Assembly (NCBI GenBank): GCA_028696755.1
Contig: JAQVGK010000220.1
Coordinates: 1 to 6,228 of the forward strand
Length of the DNA stretch: 6,228 bases
Reading direction: 5' to 3'
From: Bacteroidales bacterium
Lineage (GTDB): Bacteria > Bacteroidota > Bacteroidia > Bacteroidales > ML635J-15
Made by a program: the position numbers and the translations under genes. Below the pieces are notes generated by a model. That model did not search any database, had not been told where the DNA came from, and saw only the letters and a list, made by a program, of their open reading frames with translations. Shown in pieces: positions 1-3,447 of the stretch (position 1 is the first letter of the stretch; each line of letters begins with the position of its first letter).

Positions 1-35
1 AAGTCAATCCAACTCTGCGGGGTGTTGCTGTAATA

Positions 36-84
36 TCAGGCTGAAAGCCTGAATTATTTCAACCTGATGCGATAGCGTCAGGTT
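36..84. repeat. REP-like pair of short hairpins
   Basis: Two tight stem-loops stand side by side. The first has arms TCAGGCT (36-42) and AGCCTGA (46-52) around a GAA loop, with a perfect 7-bp stem. The second has arms AACCTGATGC (61-70) and GCGTCAGGTT (75-84) around a GATA loop, a 10-bp stem with one G-T wobble. Two neighbouring hairpins with 3-4 nt loops outside any gene match the general form of REP/BIME units spread by RAYT (REP-associated tyrosine) transposases. That identity is an inference from form alone: no RAYT gene is present, and only one copy lies in the window. A further weak GCGC/GCGC stem sits at 107-119. Confidence 0.5.
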
Positions 85-175
85 GATAAATATAAATACC
101 ACTGGAGCGCTGTTGGCGCGGCTTAAATGTAAAATACTAGAAAAGTACGACCTGAAAATAAAGCAGAATTCTATG

Positions 176-266
176 TTCTCTATGGTTTTTGTCCGTTAGG
201 CGATGCGCTGAGTTAAGGTTGGTGAGTTTGTCGAACCATCGAAGCGACATAAATATCCATAGAGAA
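176..266. repeat. Long inverted repeat flanking a 71-nt spacer
   Basis: TTCTCTATGG (176-185) is the exact reverse complement of CCATAGAGAA (257-266), giving a perfect 10-bp stem around 71 nt. Inside it a second pairing, CGATG (201-205) with CATCG (237-241), could nest. On the minus strand the left arm runs on into a second partial copy (CATAGAATT), so the arms look like two oppositely oriented copies of a CCATAGAGAA-type repeat. The element could be a remnant of a non-autonomous mobile element or merely two chance-oriented repeats. No flanking target duplication is evident. Confidence 0.4.
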
Positions 267-288
267 TTTTGTTTAAATGCAATCCGAT

Positions 289-302
289 TCCGCGTTAGCG
301 GA
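289..302. repeat. Short hairpin, GTTA tetraloop
   Basis: TCCGC (289-293) pairs perfectly with GCGGA (298-302) around a GTTA loop. It is a member of the hairpin cluster in this gene-free region. It is too short to be a terminator and has no T-tract on either strand. Confidence 0.35.
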
Positions 303-329
303 TATACAATAGAACAACCGAACCGCCAA

Positions 330-345
330 CTGAGGGTGAGCTCAG
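330..345. repeat. Short hairpin, GGTGAG loop
   Basis: CTGAG (330-334) and CTCAG (341-345) form a perfect 5-bp stem with a GGTGAG loop. The loop and right arm belong to a motif (335-352) that resembles the one at 221-237, so the hairpin may be half of a degenerate interspersed repeat. Confidence 0.35.
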
Positions 346-367
346 CGAAGCCAATAGAACATAACGC

Positions 368-392
368 TACCGCGCGATTGCATCGCGTGGTA
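368..392. repeat. 11-bp hairpin with 3-nt loop
   Basis: The arms TACCGCGCGAT (368-378) and ATCGCGTGGTA (382-392) pair over all 11 positions, with one G-T wobble, around a TGC loop. It is the strongest tight hairpin of the cluster and GC-rich in an AT-rich setting. No T-run follows on either strand, so it is not an intrinsic terminator. A CAATAGAAC copy follows ten bases later. Confidence 0.5.
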
Positions 393-426
393 CCACCAGA
401 ACAATAGAACAAAAAGGTCGCACTAA

Positions 427-455
427 GCTAAATCCAGGCAATATGCCTCCTTAGC
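427..455. repeat. Two-tier hairpin
   Basis: An inner stem AGGCA (436-440) / TGCCT (444-448) with loop ATA is enclosed by an outer stem GCTAA (427-431) / TTAGC (451-455), separated by a small asymmetric bulge. The form resembles the other hairpins of the region, and its role is unknown. Confidence 0.35.
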
Positions 456-519
456 CTCAGCCTTAGCATAGAAAGTGAACAATAGAACAATCGAACAAAA
501 TAAGCCAAGGATAAATTGC

Positions 520-562
520 AAAAAAAAAGCAGGAGTCGAGGCTCTGACTACCTGACTCCTGC
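520..562 (-). terminator. Intrinsic terminator of the leftward gene block
   Basis: Read on the minus strand, GCAGGAGTC (562-554) pairs with GACTCCTGC (537-529) in a perfect 9-bp stem with a 16-nt loop, followed at once by nine T (528-520). This is a textbook rho-independent terminator. It lies 31 bases beyond the TAA of the 370-residue DUF1573 gene and marks the 3' end of that transcript. On the plus strand the T-tract is missing, so it acts in one direction. Confidence 0.88.
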
Positions 563-593
563 AAGAAATTTGAGTATATTAAGATAAAAACTG

Positions 594-1706
594 TTATTGA
601 TTTTGAACTTCCTCAACGTCACCGATAACCTTTAATACCACACTAGGTTGAGAAGGGTCGTTAGTGATAATAGTAATAGTTTTATTTTGTTTTCCTTTTT
701 TTCCAGCTGAATTAAACGTTGTTGTGATATGGCTTGATTCGCCAGGTTTAATAATCATTTTTTCTGGATTTGTAGCAGTACAACCGCAAGATGCTTTAAT
801 CTTTCTGATTACCAAGTCGCTTTTTCCTGAGTTTGTAAAAACAAAATTATATGAAGTTTTTTCGCCTGATTTAATAGTGCCAAATTCAAATTCGGTTTTC
901 TCAAAGTTGATTTTTGGAGCGTTTGCAAGCTCGTCGGGAGTGAGGTGAGAAAAATCTTCTTCGATGGTTGCGCTTATCGAAAGTCTATTTTGTGATTGCT
1001 TTTCGCCATTGATAATAATATCAACTCTATCCATTACAAAACCCCAATCGTTCTTTTTAGATCCATCATAAGTAACTGTGATTACACCTATTTGTCCTTT
1101 AGACTCATTTGGCTTTTTTCCAGCAAGTTTTTTAGGACTAACGCTAATAGTAATGTGCTCGGGAACATTCTCGAAAGTAATTTCCATTGGGTTTTCGCTC
1201 ATGTTTACTATTCCAATAGTATCAGTTACTGTTTGATTATTGTAAACTTTTGTAAATGCTAAATGCGAAGTTTTAAGGCGCAGTTCTCCAAATGCTTTTG
1301 GATAAAAATCTTCGATACCTTTTTCGCGAGGAGTAACTTCACCTTCGATACGGAGAAGTGTTGTAGGATTCTCGGTATTTGAAGTTACTGTAATCGACTT
1401 GTTAAATTTACCTGGACGATTTTTTGGATCATAAGTAGCTTTTACATAGCCTTTTCCACCTGGCTGAACTGGTTCTTTTGTGTAATCAGTTGCTGTACAA
1501 CCGCAAGATGCCTTTACGTTTGTAATGTATAGAGGAGAGCTGCCAGTATTGGTAAATGTAAAAGTTGCTGCCTGAGGGCCTAACTCTTCTTTAAACAATC
1601 CAAAACTATGTGTTGTTTTATCCCAAGAAATTGTTGGTTGTTGAGTCTGAGATATAGCGATCAGGCTAATGATTACGAACGATAATAATAATCCTGTCTT
1701 TTTCAT
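594..1706 (-). CDS. Exported multi-domain DUF1573 protein (370 aa)
   Basis: A secreted or surface protein of the DUF1573 family, whose function is unknown. Starting at ATG 1706, residues 1-20 form a signal peptide (MKK, then a hydrophobic stretch to about AISQ); there is no lipobox cysteine. Residues 26-125 are a first DUF1573 domain with the family's SCGCT motif at 67-71. Residues 133-250 look like a divergent Ig-like beta domain without the cysteines. Residues 266-364 are a second full DUF1573 domain with SCGCT at 307-311. DUF1573 domains are predicted to be Ig-like beta sandwiches related to the ASH/PapD-type folds; the Cys-Gly-Cys pair may bind metal or form a disulfide, which is speculation. 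The first domain is about 71% identical, ungapped, to the neighbouring 134-residue protein, so the two share a duplication. No Shine-Dalgarno sequence is seen, as is usual in this phylum. I find no good promoter in the 88-bp gap upstream, so expression may come by read-through. Confidence 0.9.
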   Translation of the reverse strand: MKKTGLLLSFVIISLIAISQTQQPTISWDKTTHSFGLFKEELGPQAATFTFTNTGSSPLYITNVKASCGCTATDYTKEPVQPGGKGYVKATYDPKNRPGKFNKSITVTSNTENPTTLLRIEGEVTPREKGIEDFYPKAFGELRLKTSHLAFTKVYNNQTVTDTIGIVNMSENPMEITFENVPEHITISVSPKKLAGKKPNESKGQIGVITVTYDGSKKNDWGFVMDRVDIIINGEKQSQNRLSISATIEEDFSHLTPDELANAPKINFEKTEFEFGTIKSGEKTSYNFVFTNSGKSDLVIRKIKASCGCTATNPEKMIIKPGESSHITTTFNSAGKKGKQNKTITIITNDPSQPSVVLKVIGDVEEVQNQ

Positions 1707-1742
1707 CTTTATTATTTTAAGTTATTAGTTCATATTAACTGC

Positions 1743-1771
1743 AAAACCGGAGAAGTTTGAGTTTCCCCGGT
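1743..1771 (-). terminator. Terminator-like hairpin between DUF1573 genes
   Basis: On the minus strand, ACCGGGGAA (1771-1763) pairs with TTCTCCGGT (1754-1746) over nine positions, with one G-U, around the loop ACTCAAAC. Three more T (1745-1743) follow the T that ends the stem, before a G. The hairpin lies 23 bases after the stop of the 134-residue gene and 36 bases before the start of the 370-residue gene. The stem is good but the T-tract is short, so it probably ends only part of the transcripts, or acts as an mRNA 3'-end stabiliser that lowers expression of the distal gene. Confidence 0.6.
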
Positions 1772-1794
1772 AAGTGCAAAAAATTCTTTATAAA

Positions 1795-2199
1795 TTACTG
1801 CGTAACTGTTTCAGCAGGTTTTGGAATCACTTCTCCAGTAATTCTAATTACGCTAGTTGGCTGAAACTCGTTTGTTGTTACTGTAATTGATTTGTTGAAT
1901 TTGCCTGGTCGTCCTTGAGGATTGTAAGTAGCAGAAACGTAGCCTTTTCCACCTGGTTGAACTGGTTCTTTTGTGTATTCGGTTGCTGTACATCCGCACG
2001 AAGCCTTAACATTAGTTAAAAATAGAGGCTCGTTACCCGTATTAACAAACTCGAATTTATAGGTTTGAACGCCGGCTTCTTCTTTAAATGTTCCGAAGTC
2101 GTGAACTGTCTTTGTCCATGAAATTGCTGGTCCTGATTGCTGGGCAAAAACTGCAGCTGAGAAAACAGTTGCGAGAACAATTAATAAAATCCTTTTCAT
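1795..2199 (-). CDS. Exported single-domain DUF1573 protein (134 aa)
   Basis: A small exported protein of the uncharacterised DUF1573 family. From ATG 2199, residues 1-19 are a classical signal peptide (MKR, hydrophobic core, cleavage expected after AVFA). Residues 25-125 are one DUF1573 domain with SCGCT at 67-71 and a strongly conserved YTKEPVQPGGKGYV segment at 75-88. A short Pro/Thr-rich tail ends the protein. The mature product is thus little more than one predicted Ig-like domain, probably periplasmic or surface-located. Its motif sits at exactly the same residue numbers as in the 370-residue downstream paralogue, and the two match at 70 of the 98 positions from 27 to 124. It lies 117 bp after tsaD on the same strand, with its own promoter candidate in that gap. 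Function cannot be inferred from context. Confidence 0.9.
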   Translation of the reverse strand: MKRILLIVLATVFSAAVFAQQSGPAISWTKTVHDFGTFKEEAGVQTYKFEFVNTGNEPLFLTNVKASCGCTATEYTKEPVQPGGKGYVSATYNPQGRPGKFNKSITVTTNEFQPTSVIRITGEVIPKPAETVTQ

Positions 2200-2264
2200 A
2201 ATATCAAGTTTAAAGTTAAAAAATATGTTTCTTTAATAAATAATTTTTTCGTCGTTTTGTTTTT

Positions 2265-2294
2265 CAAATATCGTACCAAACGGAAATTTTCAAT
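2265..2294 (-). promoter_or_regulatory. Candidate promoter for DUF1573 gene pair
   Basis: Read on the minus strand, GATATTTG (2272-2265) matches the Bacteroidota -7 box TAnnTTTG except at the first base. ATTG (2294-2291) lies 18 bases upstream in the place of the -33 TTTG box. The start of transcription would fall near 2258, leaving a leader of about 60 nt, AT-rich and without a Shine-Dalgarno sequence. In AT-rich DNA such matches arise by chance, so the call is tentative. It would let the DUF1573 genes be transcribed apart from tsaD. Confidence 0.4.
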
Positions 2295-2316
2295 ATAAAA
2301 ATAATATAAAAATTAC

Positions 2317-3342
2317 TTAACTATTAAAATCCAATCTGGCCTGTGGCACAATGTCGAGATTATCTTTAACACCATTAATAAATTTAAAATAACCTATCAG
2401 AGCAATCATTGCGGCATTGTCGGTTGTATATTTAAATTTTGGCAGATGAACAGTCCAGCCATTGCGCATTCCTTCATCTGTTAACCTGTTTCTTAGTTCC
2501 GAGTTTGCCGAAACTCCTCCCGAAATGGCTATTTCTGTAATTCCTGTCATTTTTACTGCTTTCTTTAGTTTGTCAAGCAGAATTGTTACAATTTCCGATT
2601 GTAAGGACGCACAAAGATCGTTTAGGTTGTCTTGCACAAAGGTATTACTTTCTTTTAAATTATCTCGTAAAAAATAAAGAAAAGATGTTTTTAAACCGCT
2701 AAAGCTGTAATCTAGACCAGGAATATTTGGTTTTCCGAATTTGAATCTGTCGCGATTCCCAGTTTGTGCCATTTTGTCAACAACCGGACCGCCAGGATAA
2801 CCTAAACCCATAACTTTTGCACATTTATCAAAAGCCTCACCAGCTGCATCGTCTATTGTTGCACCAATAATCTCGAAATCTGTGTAACTTCTCACTACAA
2901 CAATTTGTGTATGTCCGCCCGAAACCAGTAAACATAAAAATGGAAAAACAGCAGGAAAATCATCCTCGGTTTTTTCTCTTAGAAAATGAGCAAAAATATG
3001 TCCGTGCAAATGATTTACCCCAATTAATGGGATATTTGACGCAACCGATAAACCTTTAGCAAAGGAGGAACCGACCATTAACGAGCCAAGCAATCCCGGG
3101 CCTTGAGTAAAAGCAATTGCCGAAATATCGCTAATGTTTTTGCCAGCTTGTTCGAGAGCTTCTTTTACAACTAAAACAATATTTTGCTGATGAGCACGAC
3201 TTGCCAACTCGGGAACAACACCTCCATATTTTTGATGAATAGCCTGAGTATTTATGATGTTAGAGTACAATTTTCCATTACAAATCACAGCAGCTGATGT
3301 ATCATCGCAAGAAGATTCTATGCCTAAAATAACAGTATTCAT
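2317..3342 (-). CDS. tsaD: tRNA N6-threonylcarbamoyladenosine transferase TsaD
   Basis: TsaD (Gcp/YgjD, Kae1 family) transfers threonylcarbamoyl from threonylcarbamoyl-AMP to N6 of A37 in tRNAs that read ANN codons. In bacteria it works with TsaB and TsaE, and TsaC/TsaC2 supplies the intermediate, in the cytoplasm. Taking ATG 3342 gives 341 residues, close to the E. coli 337. It has the ASKHA-fold start GIESSCDDTS (7-16), GGVVPELASRAH (40-51), the metal ligands H111 and H115 in NHLHGH, SGGHTQ (141-146), the DDAAGEAFDK segment (164-173), SGGVSAN (274-280) and D308 in TDNAAM as the third metal ligand. All key residues are present, so the gene looks intact. The frame can be extended four codons to a TTG at 3354, but that would start almost on the transcription start predicted from the promoter just upstream; ATG is preferred. 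Partner genes are not in the window. Confidence 0.97.
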   Translation of the reverse strand: MNTVILGIESSCDDTSAAVICNGKLYSNIINTQAIHQKYGGVVPELASRAHQQNIVLVVKEALEQAGKNISDISAIAFTQGPGLLGSLMVGSSFAKGLSVASNIPLIGVNHLHGHIFAHFLREKTEDDFPAVFPFLCLLVSGGHTQIVVVRSYTDFEIIGATIDDAAGEAFDKCAKVMGLGYPGGPVVDKMAQTGNRDRFKFGKPNIPGLDYSFSGLKTSFLYFLRDNLKESNTFVQDNLNDLCASLQSEIVTILLDKLKKAVKMTGITEIAISGGVSANSELRNRLTDEGMRNGWTVHLPKFKYTTDNAAMIALIGYFKFINGVKDNLDIVPQARLDFNS

Positions 3343-3365
3343 ACTTTTTAACAAAATAAGGTTTA

Positions 3366-3396
3366 CAAAAGTATGTTTTAATAAAATACCTGCAAG
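3366..3396 (-). promoter_or_regulatory. tsaD promoter, Bacteroidota type
   Basis: On the minus strand TACTTTTG (3373-3366) fits the Bacteroidota -7 consensus TAnnTTTG perfectly. CTTG (3396-3393), 19 bases upstream, fits three of four bases of the -33 TTTG box. Transcription would begin near 3360, about 20 nt before ATG 3342, which supports that start over TTG 3354. This is the best promoter match seen in the window. Confidence 0.6.
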
Positions 3397-3447
3397 ATTT
3401 TTTTTATAATATTTGCAGTAAATATTTATTTTGTAAAAAAACTAAAC

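Larger units (their letters stand above)
307..498 (+). repeat. Dispersed CAATAGAAC / 8-bp unit repeats
   Basis: CAATAGAAC occurs four times in the same orientation, at 307-315, 352-360, 402-410 and 480-488, three of them followed by AA. At 480-498 it is visibly part of an 8-bp tandem repeat, CAATAGAA then CAATCGAA then CAA. At 307-322 the same two-unit pattern appears as CAATAGAA followed by CAACCGAA. The simplest reading is that several short stretches of a degenerate 8-bp microsatellite are interspersed among the hairpins of this region. Confidence 0.6.
1..519. other. Gene-free, repeat-rich intergenic region
   Basis: No convincing protein-coding gene is visible here. The two open frames that cross it (137-412 minus, 189-407 plus) overlap each other antisense, have low-complexity compositions and fall exactly on the repeats. 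The minus frame contains an NHREHR-type peptide that I recognise as the usual by-product of translating CCATAGAGAA-like repeats. What the stretch does hold is a series of short-loop hairpins (36-52, 61-84, 289-302, 330-345, 368-392, 436-448), a 10-bp inverted repeat with a long spacer (176-266) and several CAATAGAAC copies. Two related motifs, GGTGAGTTTGTCGAACC (221-237) and GGTGAGCTCAGCGAAGCC (335-352), resemble the GAGnnTGTCGAA-type interspersed repeats common in bacterial genomes. The reading as accumulated, decaying repeat DNA is an inference; genome-wide copies cannot be checked from one window. Confidence 0.7.

Noticed and set aside
189..407. 72-codon open frame on the plus strand
   Set aside because: Same repeat DNA as the antisense frame, Arg/Asn/His-rich composition without protein-like features.
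137..412. 91-codon open frame on the minus strand
   Set aside because: It lies entirely on repeats and hairpins, overlaps another open frame antisense, shows no domain or signal peptide, and contains NHREHR-type repeat translation.
36..498. CRISPR array or structured ncRNA as an explanation of the left-hand repeats
   Set aside because: The repeats differ in sequence and spacing, so there is no constant repeat with unique spacers. No promoter or terminator brackets them as an RNA gene.
664..1262. Two plus-strand open frames (664-948 and 996-1262)
   Set aside because: They are antisense shadows of the 370-residue DUF1573 gene, whose family assignment is clear.
2462..2677. 71-codon plus-strand open frame
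   Set aside because: Antisense to tsaD, which is unmistakable in the other strand.
3061..3069. Perfect Shine-Dalgarno-like AAAGGAGGA on the plus strand
   Set aside because: It is antisense within tsaD (encoding the SSFA segment), is followed by no start codon at a suitable distance, and SD use is rare in this phylum.
3343..3354. Longer tsaD start at TTG 3354
   Set aside because: It adds only four non-conserved residues, uses a rare start and would leave almost no leader after the predicted promoter.
3403..3433. Possible tamB promoter, TTTA with TTATTTTG 19 bases on
   Set aside because: Both boxes carry a mismatch in a run of very AT-rich DNA, where such matches are expected by chance, and the start of transcription would almost reach TTG 3448.
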